A stretch of 64,000 nucleotides of DNA, taken from assembly GCF_017873965.1 (NCBI RefSeq), contig NZ_JAGGKT010000001.1, positions 434,001-498,000 of the forward strand. Direction: 5' to 3'. Below, in pieces: positions 40,176 to 50,622 of this stretch. The DNA comes from Ammoniphilus resinae. GTDB taxonomy: Bacteria > Bacillota > Bacilli > Aneurinibacillales > RAOX-1. The translations under genes were made by a program, and so were the position numbers. Below the pieces are notes generated by a model. It was not told the origin of the DNA, searched no databases, and saw only the letters and a list, made by a program, of their open reading frames with translations. The stretch's first letter is position 1; the number at the start of each line of letters is the position of its first letter.

Positions 40176-42809
40176 ATGAAGAAATTAACTGCAAACGAAA
40201 TACGAGCGAAGTTTTTGGACTTTTTCGCTTCCAAAGGCCATCGAATTGAACCAAGTGCCCCTCTTGTTCCACATGAGGATCCTTCTTTGCTGTGGATTAA
40301 CTGTGGGATGGCGCCTTTGAAAAAGTATTTCGACGGTACGGTGATCCCGGAGAACCCGCGTATTGCCAATTCGCAAAAATCACTTCGCACAAACGACATT
40401 GAAAATGTAGGGAAAACAGCTAGACACCATACGTTTTTTGAAATGCTTGGAAATTTCTCCATCGGTGATTATTTTAAAGAGGAATCTATTACTTGGGCTT
40501 GGGAGTTTCTCACAGGTCCAGAATGGATCGGATTTGAACCTGAGAAGCTTTCTGTGACGATCCATCCGGAAGATGAGGAAGCATTTGAACTTTGGAACAA
40601 AAAAATCGGAATCCCTGAGGAACGTATCGTTCGTTTGGAAGGGAACTTTTGGGATATAGGAGAAGGCCCATGTGGCCCGAATAGCGAAATCTTTTATGAC
40701 CGTGGGGAAAAATTTGGGAATGATCTAAATGATCCTGAGTTATACCCAGGCGGGGAAAATGAGCGTTATCTAGAAATCTGGAATCTTGTTTTCTCTCAAT
40801 ATAATCATAATACCGATGGATCTTATACTCCGCTGCCAAAGAAAAATATTGATACTGGTATGGGACTTGAGCGGATGGCTTCGGTGATTCAAAACGTTGA
40901 TAATAACTATGAAACCGATCTCTTGTTCCCAATTATCCAAGCAACCTGTGAAATGACCAAAGCAACCTATGGTTCTTCTTGGGAAACAGATGTCGCGCTT
41001 AAGGTAATTGCCGATCACGTTCGTACAGTTGCTTTTTCCATCGGAGATGGTGCGCTCCCTTCCAATGAAGGACGAGGCTATGTTATTCGTCGCTTGCTTC
41101 GCCGTGCAGTTCGATATGGAAAAGTATTGGGAATGGAAAAGCCCTTTTTGTACCAACTCGTACCTGTAGTAGGAAATGTTATGGGGGATTTCTATCCAGA
41201 GGTTGTAGAAAAAAGGGAATTTATTGAGAAGGTCGTTCGCACGGAAGAAGAAAGGTTCCACGAAACCTTGAATGAAGGTCTCACTATTTTGGAACAAATG
41301 ATTGCGCAAGCCAAGCAACAAGGGAAAGCAACACTATCAGGTGAAGAAGCTTTTAAACTATACGATACCTATGGTTTTCCAATTGACTTGACGGAAGATT
41401 TCGCTTCCGAACAGCAAATGAGCGTTGATCTTTCAGGGTTTGAACAAGCAATGGAAGAACAACGGGCCCGTGCACGTGCAGCAAGACATGAAGTGGACAG
41501 CATGAAGGTGCAGGGCGGTATTTTGGGTGATATTACGGTTAAGAGTGAATTTGTTGGGTATAATGAATTGGTAATAAGTGCTAAAGTTGTTGCCCTGATC
41601 TATGAAAATCAATCTGTTGATTTCGTAGCTGAAGGAAAGAGCTGTCAAGTGATTCTTGACCGCACACCGTTTTATGCGGAAAGCGGGGGACAAATTGCCG
41701 ATAAAGGCTTAATCACCTGTGGACGGGTTCAGCTACGTGTGGAAAATGTGCAGAAAGGTCCTAATGGTCAACATGTGCATACTGCAACGGTTGAGGCTGG
41801 GACGATTAAAGTTGGGGACACGGTGGAAGCGGTTGTTGACCCTGCTTCCCGTTCAGATATTATTAAAAACCATACTGCGACCCATCTGCTTCATCGAGCA
41901 TTAAAAGATACGCTTGGAGAGCATGTCAACCAAGCGGGGTCATTGGTTGCCCCTGACCGCCTTCGTTTTGACTTCACCCACATTGGTTCGATTCAGCCGC
42001 AAGAATTGGAAGTTATAGAAGGAATCGTGAATCAAAAGATCTGGAGCAGCATAGATGTTAACATCATGCAAAAATCATTGACAGATGCAAAGGCAATGGG
42101 AGCTATGGCCCTATTCGGTGAAAAGTATGGGGACGTTGTTAGGGTCGTGCAGGTTGGTGACTATAGCTTAGAACTATGCGGTGGATGTCACGTCCGGAAT
42201 TCGTCAGAAATCGGATTATTTAAGATCGTCAGTGAAAGCGGGATTGGCGCAGGTGTTCGACGGATTGAAGCAGTTACTGGAAGAGCGGCTTATGAATATC
42301 TCAATGAGCAGTACCATACTTTGAGCCAGATTGCTGCTGATTTAAAATCATCCATGACAGATGTACCAAAGCGAATCGAGGGATTGAAGATTCAAATTCG
42401 GGATCTGGAAAAGGAGAACGAATCTTTAAAAGCCAAGCTAAGTCGTGTTGAAGCATCATCCTTGATAGATCAAGTGAAAATGGTGAATGGAATCAAAGTT
42501 CTTTCAGCACAAGTGAACGGGATGGATATGGAAAATCTCCGCAACATTGTTGATGATTTAAAGAATAAACTCGGATCGGCTGTTGTAGTCATTGGTTCTG
42601 TACAGGGTGAAAAAGTCAATTTGACTGCCGGAATTTCCAAAGATCTAAATGCGAAAGGATTCCATGCCGGAAAGCTGATTAAAGAAGTTGCCAACCGTTG
42701 TGGCGGGGGTGGGGGCGGTCGTCCCGATCTGGCACAGGCCGGTGGGAAAAATCCGGATCAACTGGCAAATGCTCTGGAATATGTTGAAGAATGGGTTAAG
42801 CAGCAATAA
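40176..42809 (+). CDS. alaS: Alanyl-tRNA synthetase
   Basis: Class II synthetase of 877 residues, the usual length. The N-terminal catalytic domain has [17 protein letters not shown], the editing domain has the zinc-type motif [11 protein letters not shown] and CGGCHV, and the C-Ala domain ends with [21 protein letters not shown] precedes the ATG. It heads a run of genes with reoM/ireB, ruvX and the DUF1292 gene, and is controlled by the Ala T-box upstream. Confidence 0.97.
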   Translation: MKKLTANEIRAKFLDFFASKGHRIEPSAPLVPHEDPSLLWINCGMAPLKKYFDGTVIPENPRIANSQKSLRTNDIENVGKTARHHTFFEMLGNFSIGDYFKEESITWAWEFLTGPEWIGFEPEKLSVTIHPEDEEAFELWNKKIGIPEERIVRLEGNFWDIGEGPCGPNSEIFYDRGEKFGNDLNDPELYPGGENERYLEIWNLVFSQYNHNTDGSYTPLPKKNIDTGMGLERMASVIQNVDNNYETDLLFPIIQATCEMTKATYGSSWETDVALKVIADHVRTVAFSIGDGALPSNEGRGYVIRRLLRRAVRYGKVLGMEKPFLYQLVPVVGNVMGDFYPEVVEKREFIEKVVRTEEERFHETLNEGLTILEQMIAQAKQQGKATLSGEEAFKLYDTYGFPIDLTEDFASEQQMSVDLSGFEQAMEEQRARARAARHEVDSMKVQGGILGDITVKSEFVGYNELVISAKVVALIYENQSVDFVAEGKSCQVILDRTPFYAESGGQIADKGLITCGRVQLRVENVQKGPNGQHVHTATVEAGTIKVGDTVEAVVDPASRSDIIKNHTATHLLHRALKDTLGEHVNQAGSLVAPDRLRFDFTHIGSIQPQELEVIEGIVNQKIWSSIDVNIMQKSLTDAKAMGAMALFGEKYGDVVRVVQVGDYSLELCGGCHVRNSSEIGLFKIVSESGIGAGVRRIEAVTGRAAYEYLNEQYHTLSQIAADLKSSMTDVPKRIEGLKIQIRDLEKENESLKAKLSRVEASSLIDQVKMVNGIKVLSAQVNGMDMENLRNIVDDLKNKLGSAVVVIGSVQGEKVNLTAGISKDLNAKGFHAGKLIKEVANRCGGGGGGRPDLAQAGGKNPDQLANALEYVEEWVKQQ

Positions 42810-42876
42810 AGAAAAAGGATTATGCGTACCTATAGCGAAGTATTTTAACAGAGTACTTCAAGAAGAGGTGTTGATT

Positions 42877-43140
42877 ATGAGTTCTTGGGACCGAACGATG
42901 AAGTTCAATCTAAAAGTTGATGACACAGATGTTCAGGCTAGAGATGCACTTTTGTCCGTTTATAACGCGTTAGAAGAAAAAGGATATAATCCAATCAATC
43001 AAATCGTCGGCTACTTGCTTTCCGGTGATCCGGCTTATATTCCAAGACATAACAACGCGAGAAGTATAATCAGAAAGCTCGAACGCGATGAGATTATCGA
43101 AGAATTAGTCCGTTCCTATCTTGCTCAACATAGAACCTAA
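42877..43140 (+). CDS. reoM: IreB/ReoM family regulatory phosphoprotein
   Basis: The 87-residue protein belongs to the YrzL/UPF0297 family. In enterococci IreB and in Listeria ReoM are substrates of the PASTA-domain serine/threonine kinase and tune peptidoglycan synthesis, the latter through ClpCP degradation of MurA. The conserved core MKFNLKVDD and [18 protein letters not shown] is intact. ATG 42877 has AGAAGAGGTG upstream; the longer frame reaching into alaS is a shadow. Neighbours alaS and ruvX are the usual ones. Confidence 0.88.
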   Translation: MSSWDRTMKFNLKVDDTDVQARDALLSVYNALEEKGYNPINQIVGYLLSGDPAYIPRHNNARSIIRKLERDEIIEELVRSYLAQHRT

Positions 43141-43215
43141 TTAGTTTGGTGTAAGAGTCTCTTAAGGGGACTCCTAGTCTAGAATTTGAATTGAAATGAA
43201 AATTCAGGTGAAAAT

Positions 43216-43626
43216 ATGCGGATTATGGGCTTAGACCTTGGCGATAAAACCATTGGCGTTGCTGTTAGCGATGAACTTGGATGGACCGCCCAAGGTGTTG
43301 AAACAATTAAAAGAGAAACACTAACAAAAGATTTTGAACGGCTGAAACAATTAGTGGTGGAATATAACGTAGAAGAGATTGTTGTTGGCCTGCCCAAAAA
43401 TATGAATGGGACCATTGGCCCGCGGGGTGAATTATCTCGATCCTTTGCCGAAAAGGCGAGAGAAACTCTGGGGCTTCCCGTCATCCTTTGGGATGAACGC
43501 CTAACGACCGTAGCCGCTGAAAAAATGCTGGTAGCCGCGGATGTCAGTCGTAAAAAACGTAAGCAGGTTATTGATAAAATGGCAGCCGTCATGATCCTTA
43601 AAGGGTATTTGGATGCGAGGAAATAG
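43216..43626 (+). CDS. ruvX: YqgF-type RNase H-fold nuclease (RuvX)
   Basis: The 136-residue protein (YrrK) has the RuvC-like fold with catalytic residues in [21 protein letters not shown] and the later [10 protein letters not shown] block. Homologues act on 16S rRNA 5' ends and have been called putative Holliday junction resolvases. It lies between the reoM and DUF1292 genes as in B. subtilis. Confidence 0.9.
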   Translation: MRIMGLDLGDKTIGVAVSDELGWTAQGVETIKRETLTKDFERLKQLVVEYNVEEIVVGLPKNMNGTIGPRGELSRSFAEKARETLGLPVILWDERLTTVAAEKMLVAADVSRKKRKQVIDKMAAVMILKGYLDARK

Positions 43627-43642
43627 CCTCGGGAGGTGTAGT

Positions 43643-43924
43643 ATGGAGATGGAAGAAATAGAATTTGAAGTTGGTGAAGTTATTACCTTGTCTGATGATG
43701 AGACCGGTGAAGAAAAAGACTTTCTTATCATGTACATCTTTGATATTGAAGATCGAAAATACTTCTGTTTAGTGCCGGAAGAACAAGAGGGACAGGAAGA
43801 AGTTGAAGTTCATTTCCTTCGCTTTGATGAGAAGGAAGGAATGCTGTATCCCATCGAATCAGAGGAAGAGCAGGAAAATGTGATTGCAACCTTTGAAGCA
43901 CTTGAGGCTGAATTTGGTGAATAA
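43643..43924 (+). CDS. yrzB: DUF1292 protein, YrzB-like
   Basis: A very acidic 93-residue protein of the DUF1292 (UPF0473) family with no known function. The core runs from ITLSDDETGEEKDFLIMYIF to the Glu-rich tail. ATG 43643 has GGGAGGTG upstream. It is the last gene of the alaS-reoM-ruvX run and is followed by a strong terminator. Confidence 0.85.
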   Translation: MEMEEIEFEVGEVITLSDDETGEEKDFLIMYIFDIEDRKYFCLVPEEQEGQEEVEVHFLRFDEKEGMLYPIESEEEQENVIATFEALEAEFGE

Positions 43925-43936
43925 GTAAACGAAAGG

Positions 43937-43970
43937 GACTGTTCCTAATGAGAGGGACAGTCTTTTTTTT
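43937..43970 (+). terminator. Terminator after yrzB
   Basis: GACTGTTCC pairs with GGGACAGTC with one G-T pair, followed by eight T residues. Confidence 0.9.
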
Positions 43971-44046
43971 ATCAAATATTCGACAAAATCATGTATAATG
44001 GGGAAGTATGTAAACGTAGTCATCTTTGATGAAGGGGAAATCTTTG

Positions 44047-45072
44047 ATGAAAAAAGCATTTTTGGGGCTACTGATCCTGCTTATCATTGCCTCTGGTGGT
44101 CTTTATACTTTTTATATACAATCACTGAAGTCCATGGAGCAGGGGGATTCAGTTATAGTTGAGATCCCTAAGGGAAGTTCTACGAAAACGATTGGACAAG
44201 TATTAGAAAAAAACGGGCTTATTCATAACGGATTTACTTTTGCATTATATGTTCGCAAACAGGGAAAAGGAAGTCAGCTGCAGGCTGGGAAATATCAGTT
44301 TACCAGAGGGGAATCAGTTGATCAGATCATCGATCGGTTGGTAGAGGGAGACGTTTATGTTTCCACAACACCAATAACGATACCCGAAGGCTACACCGTA
44401 GCACAAATTGCTGATTTTTTAACAGAAAAGGGCCTGGTAAATAAAGAAGAATTCCTAAAAGAAGTAAACCACGGGGATTTCCCCTATGAATTTGTCAAAC
44501 AGATTCCGAAGGATCGAGCAACGAAATACCGACTTGAGGGCTATCTATTCCCAAAAACTTATGAATTGAGAGAAGGCATTACAGCTCACGAAATTATTAC
44601 AATGATGCTAGATCAATTTCAGCAGGAATGGGATCCCTCCTGGCAGGAAAAGCTGAAATCAAATGGGCTAACTCTTCACGACGCTATCACTCTTGCCTCC
44701 ATAGTGGAAAGGGAGGTCGTAGTCGATAAGGAGAGACCGATCGTTGCGGGCGTCTATTTCAATCGGCTTGCTGGGGATATCATGCTTCAGGCAGATGCCA
44801 CTATTCAATATGCATTAGGCAATCAAAAGGCCAAGTTGACCTATAAGGATTTGGAATTGGACAGCTTATATAATACCTACAAGTATAAGGGGCTCCCCCC
44901 TGGACCGATTGCTTCACCAGGGATCAAATCGATTGAAGCGGTAGTACAGCCGCAAAAAAATCACTATCTCTTCTATGTAACCAAAAAAGATGGATCTGGG
45001 GAACACTATTTCTCTGAGACCTATCAGCAGCATTTGCATAATATTGCTTTAAGTAAAAAACAGAAGAAGTAG
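44047..45072 (+). CDS. mltG: Endolytic transglycosylase MltG
   Basis: Cuts nascent glycan strands and may terminate glycan polymerisation. The 341-residue protein has one N-terminal membrane segment (about residues 4-24), a LysM-like region, and the catalytic YceG domain with the glutamate in ASIVEREV and the RLEGYLFPKTYEL block. ATG 44047 lies 9 bases after AAGGGG. A TATAAT at 43994-43999 may belong to its promoter, but no good -35 is visible. Confidence 0.93.
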   Translation: MKKAFLGLLILLIIASGGLYTFYIQSLKSMEQGDSVIVEIPKGSSTKTIGQVLEKNGLIHNGFTFALYVRKQGKGSQLQAGKYQFTRGESVDQIIDRLVEGDVYVSTTPITIPEGYTVAQIADFLTEKGLVNKEEFLKEVNHGDFPYEFVKQIPKDRATKYRLEGYLFPKTYELREGITAHEIITMMLDQFQQEWDPSWQEKLKSNGLTLHDAITLASIVEREVVVDKERPIVAGVYFNRLAGDIMLQADATIQYALGNQKAKLTYKDLELDSLYNTYKYKGLPPGPIASPGIKSIEAVVQPQKNHYLFYVTKKDGSGEHYFSETYQQHLHNIALSKKQKK

Positions 45073-45135
45073 GAAATGAAAAAACCTTGTGGTAATATAT
45101 AACAGAATAATAATTGTATGCTTGTAGGAGATGTT

Positions 45136-45777
45136 ATGATGATTACCGAGCCTAAAATTAGTAACTATATAGAAACACTGATCCCTGCACGCGGAGAGCT
45201 GCTTACTCAGCTGGAGGCGGAAGCAAAAGTGGAACGGATACCGATCATTCAGCTTCCTAGTATTCAATTCATGAGAACCCTTTTCCTTGCCTATGAGCCT
45301 AAAAGGGTTTTGGAAATTGGTACAGCGATTGGGTACTCAACGATATGGTTGGCTGAAGCTGCTCCCATGGCGCGGATTACCACGATGGAAATTGATAAAG
45401 AACGGACAAATAGGGCACGAAACAATTTTGAAAAAGCTGGGGTTCGAGATCGGATTGAATTGATTGAGGGAGATGCGGGTGAGGGGCTTCCCTCGCATTA
45501 TCGCTTTGATTGTCTATTCCTGGATGCAGCGAAAGGACAATATCGCTCACACCTTGACCTTTACTTGCCACACTTGGAGCCTGGTGGAATCGTAATTTGC
45601 GACAATGTCCTATTTCAAGGATTAGTAGCAGAAGAAGTGGTTGAAAATAAAAGACTAGCTCCTATGGTAAAAAAGATACATGATTTCAATCAATATATGA
45701 TGAACCATTCTGAATTGGATTCATCGCTTATTCCAATTGGCGATGGTATTCTCTTTTCCGTGAAGAAAAAGAAGTAA
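45136..45777 (+). CDS. trmR: O-methyltransferase, TrmR/YrrM type
   Basis: SAM-dependent methyltransferase of the catechol-O-methyltransferase fold. TrmR in B. subtilis methylates 5-hydroxyuridine 34 of tRNA. The 213-residue protein shows the SAM loop VLEIGTAIGYSTIWLAE, the acidic MEIDKER and FLDAAKGQY metal-binding residues and DNVLFQG. ATG 45136 follows TAGGAG; the ATG at 45139 is also possible. Position after mltG matches yrrM. Confidence 0.87.
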   Translation: MMITEPKISNYIETLIPARGELLTQLEAEAKVERIPIIQLPSIQFMRTLFLAYEPKRVLEIGTAIGYSTIWLAEAAPMARITTMEIDKERTNRARNNFEKAGVRDRIELIEGDAGEGLPSHYRFDCLFLDAAKGQYRSHLDLYLPHLEPGGIVICDNVLFQGLVAEEVVENKRLAPMVKKIHDFNQYMMNHSELDSSLIPIGDGILFSVKKKK

Positions 45778-45787
45778 AAGTATAAAT

Positions 45788-45830
45788 CCCCCCTTTTTAG
45801 GCAAAAATGGTAAGCCTGAGGGGGGTGTTT
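45788..45830 (+). terminator. Terminator after trmR
   Basis: A CCCCCC arm and AGGC pair with GCCT and GGGGGG around an A-rich loop, then GTTTTATTT. The 3' arm also carries the G-rich ribosome binding site of the PBP gene, so folding could affect its translation. Confidence 0.65.
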
Positions 45831-45836
45831 TATTTG

Positions 45837-47633
45837 ATGGACTTATCAAATACAAATAAACGTCGCATGTTTTGTTCGCTCGTCATTTTAGGCTTTATCA
45901 TGTGTTGTCTAATTATTAGGCTATTATGGATTCAAATAATTAGTGTTCACCAATTTTCCGCCCACTCGATCAATCTTGTCGAGGAAGCTGTTTCACAACG
46001 CAAGCAGGAAGTGATTCTGCACACGGGCAGAGGGGATATCTTGGACCGTAACGGTACTCCACTAACAGGGACCCCGGTAAAAGGTGTTGCTGTTTTTCCA
46101 CTTGTTCGCGGAGTGACAAACCAGGATAAATTAGAGCAGTTGGCAAACATCTTGCGTATAAATCATCAAAAATTTATAGAGTTAGTAGATGGCGTGAAGG
46201 AACCTACCTTTATTCGTGGGGAAAATGGGCGGATCCTGGCTTTATCAGATGAGGAGGCAAGGCAGGTAGAAGAACTGGCCCTTCCAGGGATTATTCCTTT
46301 ACCGATCACTGAAAGATACCAAAATGATGGTTTGGCTGCACATCTCATCGGCTATATTAGTCAAAATCCGGAATTAATTGAAAAGGAATATGCAGATGAG
46401 TTGCGAAACGGCGAAATTAGCCGTCATAGCTTAATTGGTGCGTCTGGGCTTGAAAGAAGTTTTCAACGGTTTTTGCAAGGAGTGGGTCCTACCTCTGTTT
46501 CCTATTTTGTAGATGGCAGGGGAAACCCGTTGAATGGTTTGAAAGCCAGGTTGATTGAACAGGAAAATCAATTCTATCCCCTATCGGTTGTTACAACCGT
46601 TGATCATGATTTACAGCAAAAAGTAGAACAATGGATGGGGCAAGCAGGCATCAAGCAGGGGTCTGTTACGATTTTAGATGCGAATACACGTGAGGTGTTG
46701 GCTATGGCCAGCCAGCCTGAATTTAATCCAACGAAAATTGATCCGAACCAGTCGGATTGGGTGAATCGGGCAATTAAGCAGATTAGCCCTGGTTCTGTTT
46801 TTAAAACAGTGATAGCAGCCGCGGTCTTGGAAGAAGGGCTTGTTAAGCCTGATGACCATTTTGAATGCAACGGATCCTATGGAAAATACGGTTTTTCCTG
46901 TTGGAAAGAAGGAGGACATGGGTCGATTACTTTCGCTGAGGCTTTTGCTGAATCATGTAATATCACCTTTGCGAAGGCAGCCCTCAAGCTACCTCCTGGC
47001 AAGATTGAAGAGTACGCAGCGAAACTAGGTGTCACGCAAAGAGTTGGCTGGGAAGAGTCGCCATTCTTTAAGATGGATACATTCCGCCAATTTTCCGGCG
47101 AGGACGCTGGGCAAATTTTTTCTCCAAAAACACAAAAGAAGGATGAGGGCATTATTATCCAAACAGCTATTGGACAACGGGATGTGCAAATTACTCCACT
47201 TCAGGCTGCAAATATGGTCGCTTCGATTGTGGGTGGTGGAGAGAGAAAGGAAGTTCGTGTAGTAGGAGATATCCGTTATAAAACAGGAAGCGTTTTCTAT
47301 TCTTTTGAAGATAAAGAACTGCCAGGAGAAGGGATTAAACCATACACGGCCTACCAGTTAAGGAAAATGATGGAATTAGTGGTCACAGATGGAACTGCAA
47401 AGGCACTTGCTGAAGCGGACTGGCAGATTGCAGGTAAAACGGGAACTGCTCAAATTGACAGCAAAGGCGCAGGAAAAAACAATCAATGGTTTGTGGGCTA
47501 CGCACCGAGCGAAAGTCCAAAATATGTGATTGCCATTGTAGCTGAACAGGAAAATTTATCAGGATCAAACAGGGTAATTCCGCTGTTTAAACGGATTGTT
47601 AATGAATTAGCAGCACTTGAAGAGCAGAACTAG
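45837..47633 (+). CDS. Class B penicillin-binding protein (DD-transpeptidase)
   Basis: The 598-residue protein has one N-terminal membrane segment (about residues 10-32), a PBP dimerisation domain (DRNGTPLTGTPVKGVAVFP) and a transpeptidase domain with SxxK in PGSVFKTV, SxN in AESCNITF and KTG in AGKTGTAQ. It has no PASTA domain, so it is not SpoVD. A PbpI (PBP4b) relationship is suggested by its place after the yrrM homologue, and a sporulation-linked role by sigK downstream. ATG 45837 follows a G-rich ribosome binding site. Confidence 0.88.
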   Translation: MDLSNTNKRRMFCSLVILGFIMCCLIIRLLWIQIISVHQFSAHSINLVEEAVSQRKQEVILHTGRGDILDRNGTPLTGTPVKGVAVFPLVRGVTNQDKLEQLANILRINHQKFIELVDGVKEPTFIRGENGRILALSDEEARQVEELALPGIIPLPITERYQNDGLAAHLIGYISQNPELIEKEYADELRNGEISRHSLIGASGLERSFQRFLQGVGPTSVSYFVDGRGNPLNGLKARLIEQENQFYPLSVVTTVDHDLQQKVEQWMGQAGIKQGSVTILDANTREVLAMASQPEFNPTKIDPNQSDWVNRAIKQISPGSVFKTVIAAAVLEEGLVKPDDHFECNGSYGKYGFSCWKEGGHGSITFAEAFAESCNITFAKAALKLPPGKIEEYAAKLGVTQRVGWEESPFFKMDTFRQFSGEDAGQIFSPKTQKKDEGIIIQTAIGQRDVQITPLQAANMVASIVGGGERKEVRVVGDIRYKTGSVFYSFEDKELPGEGIKPYTAYQLRKMMELVVTDGTAKALAEADWQIAGKTGTAQIDSKGAGKNNQWFVGYAPSESPKYVIAIVAEQENLSGSNRVIPLFKRIVNELAALEEQN

Positions 47634-47731
47634 ACAAACCTTCGTGAAAATAATTAATTGGTACAGGCACGGACAAATTCACCTCCACATATGCTTATAA
47701 TATTCTATACGTCCTGGAGGTGACAGAATAT

Positions 47732-48445
47732 ATGCTTGGGTTTTTTGCGGCCATCTCTTTAGTGATTAAAGAGCTGGTTCTTTTTGTCTCTTATATTAAA
47801 AACAATGCCTTTCCCCAGCCTCTTTCTGAAAAGGATGAGACGAAGTACCTGCAGTTAATGGAAGAAGGAAATGAATTCGCGAGAAATATGCTCATTGAAC
47901 ATAATCTGAGGCTAGTTGCACATATCGTGAAAAAATTTGAAAATACGGGAGAAGATAGCGAAGATTTGATTTCCATCGGGACAATTGGGCTGATCAAAGC
48001 CATTGAAAGTTACCAGACCAATAAAGGTACCAAGCTTGCCACCTACGCCGCTCGTTGCATTGAGAATGAAATTCTCATGCACCTGCGATCACTTAAAAAG
48101 ACACGTAAAGATGTATCTTTACATGATCCGATTGGGACAGATAAGGAAGGAAATGAAATAAGCCTAATAGATGTTTTAGGAACCGATGTAAACGAAGTTG
48201 TGGATAAAGTTCAACTGCAGATTGAGAAAAGTAAAATTTATAAACATATTCACGTGCTTGATGATCGAGAAAAAGAGGTCATCATTGGAAGATTTGGACT
48301 GGAGACACAGGAGGAAAAGACACAGCGTGAAATTGCCAAAGAGCTTGGAATCTCTCGATCCTATGTTTCGCGCATTGAAAAGAGAGCTTTAATGAAACTG
48401 TTCAATGAGTTTTATCGCAAACCATCTGTAAGCAAATCAAGGTGA
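47732..48445 (+). CDS. sigK: RNA polymerase sporulation sigma factor SigK (intact)
   Basis: Late mother-cell sigma factor. The 237-residue protein has a hydrophobic pro-sequence (about residues 1-20) removed by SpoIVFB in B. subtilis, then region 2 with [20 protein letters not shown] and AEDLISIGT-like text (SEDLISIGT), and region 4 with [22 protein letters not shown]. The gene is continuous: there is no skin-type insertion in it. ATG 47732 is 9 bases after GGAGGTG; GTG 47720 lies within that site. Confidence 0.96.
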   Translation: MLGFFAAISLVIKELVLFVSYIKNNAFPQPLSEKDETKYLQLMEEGNEFARNMLIEHNLRLVAHIVKKFENTGEDSEDLISIGTIGLIKAIESYQTNKGTKLATYAARCIENEILMHLRSLKKTRKDVSLHDPIGTDKEGNEISLIDVLGTDVNEVVDKVQLQIEKSKIYKHIHVLDDREKEVIIGRFGLETQEEKTQREIAKELGISRSYVSRIEKRALMKLFNEFYRKPSVSKSR

Positions 48446-48571
48446 TTTTCCTCACTATGAATTTCTGTATGAGCCGTTATAATAAAGACAAGAAGGAGCC
48501 CTCAATAGGACTTCTCGATTATTTCTTGAACAATTAAGCTGAAGAAAAAAATCGAAGACAAGGAGGGTGCT

Positions 48572-48682
48572 ATGTTAACTTGTAATGATTGTAAAAAGAA
48601 ACGCAAAGACGGCTTAGAAGTGGACCACTGGATTTGCGAGGATTGCCGCGAGGAAGTGGGAAATGGGGATAGCACGGAATGA
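48572..48682 (+). CDS. 36-aa CxxC zinc-ribbon-like protein
   Basis: ATG 48572 has AAGGAGGGTG upstream and opens a 36-codon frame. Two CxxC pairs (C4/C7 and C22/C25) separated by 14 residues suggest a small zinc ribbon. No family is recognised. It lies between sigK and a terminator, so it may be expressed with sigK or in late sporulation; that is inference from position. Confidence 0.6.
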   Translation: MLTCNDCKKKRKDGLEVDHWICEDCREEVGNGDSTE

Positions 48683-48688
48683 AAAATT

Positions 48689-48717
48689 AAAAGCCACCGA
48701 GAGGTGGCTTTTTGTTT
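48689..48717 (+). terminator. Terminator that serves as the intron insertion site
   Basis: AAAAGCCACC pairs with GGTGGCTTTT around GAGA and is followed by TTGTTT. The group II intron begins 8 bases after the stem. Confidence 0.9.
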
Positions 48718-48719
48718 GA

Positions 48720-50610
48720 GTGCGCCCAGCATGGGCGCTGTCTATAGGGTGTAAGTCCCGAACGGGGGCTGGCGAACGCCTACCGTTAGCCAAGAGCAAG
48801 GGTGTCCACCGTGAGGTGGAATCTGAAGGAAGCTGGAGGCAAATGCTTGACCTGAGGTACACGAATCCAATTTGAGGCTAGGCTAGTCGGATGAGTCTGC
48901 TCAACAAGACAAAGTCCAAAGTCGCCAAGGGCTAGTTTAGTAAACTTGGGCAGGTACATGAGCAGAAAGACAGCGTTCTTACCTGGGGAGGTCTGCATGG
49001 AATGCCATGTACCCATGGTAAGCGAAACTGTAAGGAATCGTTGAACATGCAGAAGTCAGCAGAGGTCATAGTACCTAAGTAGAGGACGCTCGAACAGGGA
49101 AGGACTGAACGCTAAATCAAGGATGAATCAATCTCTTTCGTATGGATGCGTAGAAAGCAGAATTCCGAAAGGAACTACTCTAGGAGAAGAAGGGTGAAGC
49201 CCTGGGGGTACTAGAGAGGGCAGAGTATCCATCGGCAAGACTTGAACCTCATCCTGCGAAGGGAAGATATCGAGATGGATTTGATGGAGAAAATCCTAGA
49301 ACGGAAAAACCTATTGGAAGCCCTGAAAAGAGTGGAATCCAACAAAGGTGCGGCGGGTGTCGACGGGGTGTCAACCCGACAACTCCGAGCATACGTCCAA
49401 CAGCACTGGGACACGATTAAACAACAACTGTTAGAGGGAACCTACAAACCCTCACCTGTCCGCAGAGTCGAAATCCCGAAACCTGACGGAGGCGTAAGGT
49501 TATTAGGTATTCCCACCGTTTTAGACCGTTTAATCCAACAAGCCATCCTCCAAGTATTCACACCCATATTCGACCCGATCTTTTCTAACCATAGCTACGG
49601 CTTTCGTCCAAATAAACGGGGACATGATGCGATACGCCAAGCCCAACGATTTATCCAGGAAGGATACCGTTTCGTAGTGGATATGGATTTAGAGAAATTC
49701 TTTGATCGAGTGAATCATGACATACTCATGAGCCGTATCGCTCGAAAGGTGCAAGACAAACGGGTACTAAAACTCGTTCGCTCTTATCTGAAAGCTGGGG
49801 TTATGAGTCATGGAATCTGTACTCGAAGCGAAGAAGGAACACCACAGGGAGGCCCGCTTAGCCCACTTCTTGCAAATATCTTACTGGATGATCTGGATAA
49901 GGAACTAGAAAGAAGGGGATTGCGCTTTTGTCGATACGCTGACGACTGTAATATCTATGTGAGGACAAAACGTGCGGGAGAACGAGTGAAAACGAGTGTA
50001 ACAAAATACTTGGTGCAGAAGTTAAAACTAAAAGTAAACGAGGAAAAAAGCGCAGTAGATAGACCGTGGAATCGTAAATTTCTGGGGTTTAGTTTTACTA
50101 TCGAGAAAAAATCGAGAATTCGAATCGCGCCTAAATCACTCAAGAGGGTAAAAGAAAAGATCCGCTCCATGATTAAGGCAACAGACCCATCACCGATGGA
50201 ATATATTATTGAAGATGTAAATCGCTATCTGATGGGATGGATCGGTTACTATGCACTCATAGAAACGCCGAGCCCATTAAAATCCTTAGATGAGTGGATC
50301 CGTCACAGACTTCGTATGGTCCAATGGACAAGATGGAAGAAAGTACGAACCCGTTACCATGTCCTTCGATCATTGGGATTAAAAGAAAAGGACGTCCATC
50401 GTCTTGCCAACACGCGCAAAAGTGCTTGGAGAACCTCGAGAACTCCTCAAATAAATAAAGCCCTAGGTAATGCCTACTGGCAGTCCCTAGGACTTCGAAG
50501 TTTACTTCAACGATATTCAGAGATTCGTCAAGTTTAGCGAACCGCCGTATACGGATCCGTACGTACGGTGGTGTGAGAGGACGGGGGTTAGTCACTCCCT
50601 CCTACTCGAT
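48720..50610 (+). mobile_element. Group II intron, class C, with its own reverse transcriptase
   Basis: The element starts with GTGCGCCCAGCATGGGCG at 48720, the usual group II 5' end. A structured non-coding stretch (domains I-IV, 48720-49274) precedes the ltrA frame. Domain V is at about 50541-50572, where ACCGCCGTA pairs with TACGGTGGT, and the 3' end is placed at CTACTCGAT (50610). The position just behind a terminator hairpin is the typical target of class C introns. Both ends and the frame look complete, so it may be active. Exact ends are inferred from consensus. Confidence 0.9.
49275..50537 (+). CDS. ltrA: Group II intron reverse transcriptase/maturase
   Basis: The 420-residue protein carries the RT blocks KPDGGVRLLGIPTVLDRLIQQ, NHSYGFRPNKRGHDAI, DLEKFFDRVNHD, EEGTPQGGPLSPLLANILL and RFCRYADDCNIYV with the catalytic YADD, then a maturase X domain ending in NKALGNAYWQSLGL. 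No HNH endonuclease domain is present, as expected for class C. The protein strongly resembles the Geobacillus IIC maturases in layout. ATG 49275 follows GAAGGGA. Confidence 0.96.
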   Translation: MDLMEKILERKNLLEALKRVESNKGAAGVDGVSTRQLRAYVQQHWDTIKQQLLEGTYKPSPVRRVEIPKPDGGVRLLGIPTVLDRLIQQAILQVFTPIFDPIFSNHSYGFRPNKRGHDAIRQAQRFIQEGYRFVVDMDLEKFFDRVNHDILMSRIARKVQDKRVLKLVRSYLKAGVMSHGICTRSEEGTPQGGPLSPLLANILLDDLDKELERRGLRFCRYADDCNIYVRTKRAGERVKTSVTKYLVQKLKLKVNEEKSAVDRPWNRKFLGFSFTIEKKSRIRIAPKSLKRVKEKIRSMIKATDPSPMEYIIEDVNRYLMGWIGYYALIETPSPLKSLDEWIRHRLRMVQWTRWKKVRTRYHVLRSLGLKEKDVHRLANTRKSAWRTSRTPQINKALGNAYWQSLGLRSLLQRYSEIRQV

Positions 50611-50622
50611 TTTCTTGTTAAT

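Noticed and set aside
40770-41321. 183-codon minus-strand frame opposite alaS
   Set aside because: Shadow of alaS; no start signal.
43994-43999. Promoter of mltG
   Set aside because: A lone TATAAT without an acceptable -35 box; too weak to list.
47640-47731. SigE or SigA promoter directly before sigK
   Set aside because: TATAAT at 47696 has no -35 partner, and a SigE-like reading would start transcription inside the ribosome binding site.
47732-48445. skin-like interruption of sigK
   Set aside because: The sigK frame is continuous from pro-sequence to region 4.
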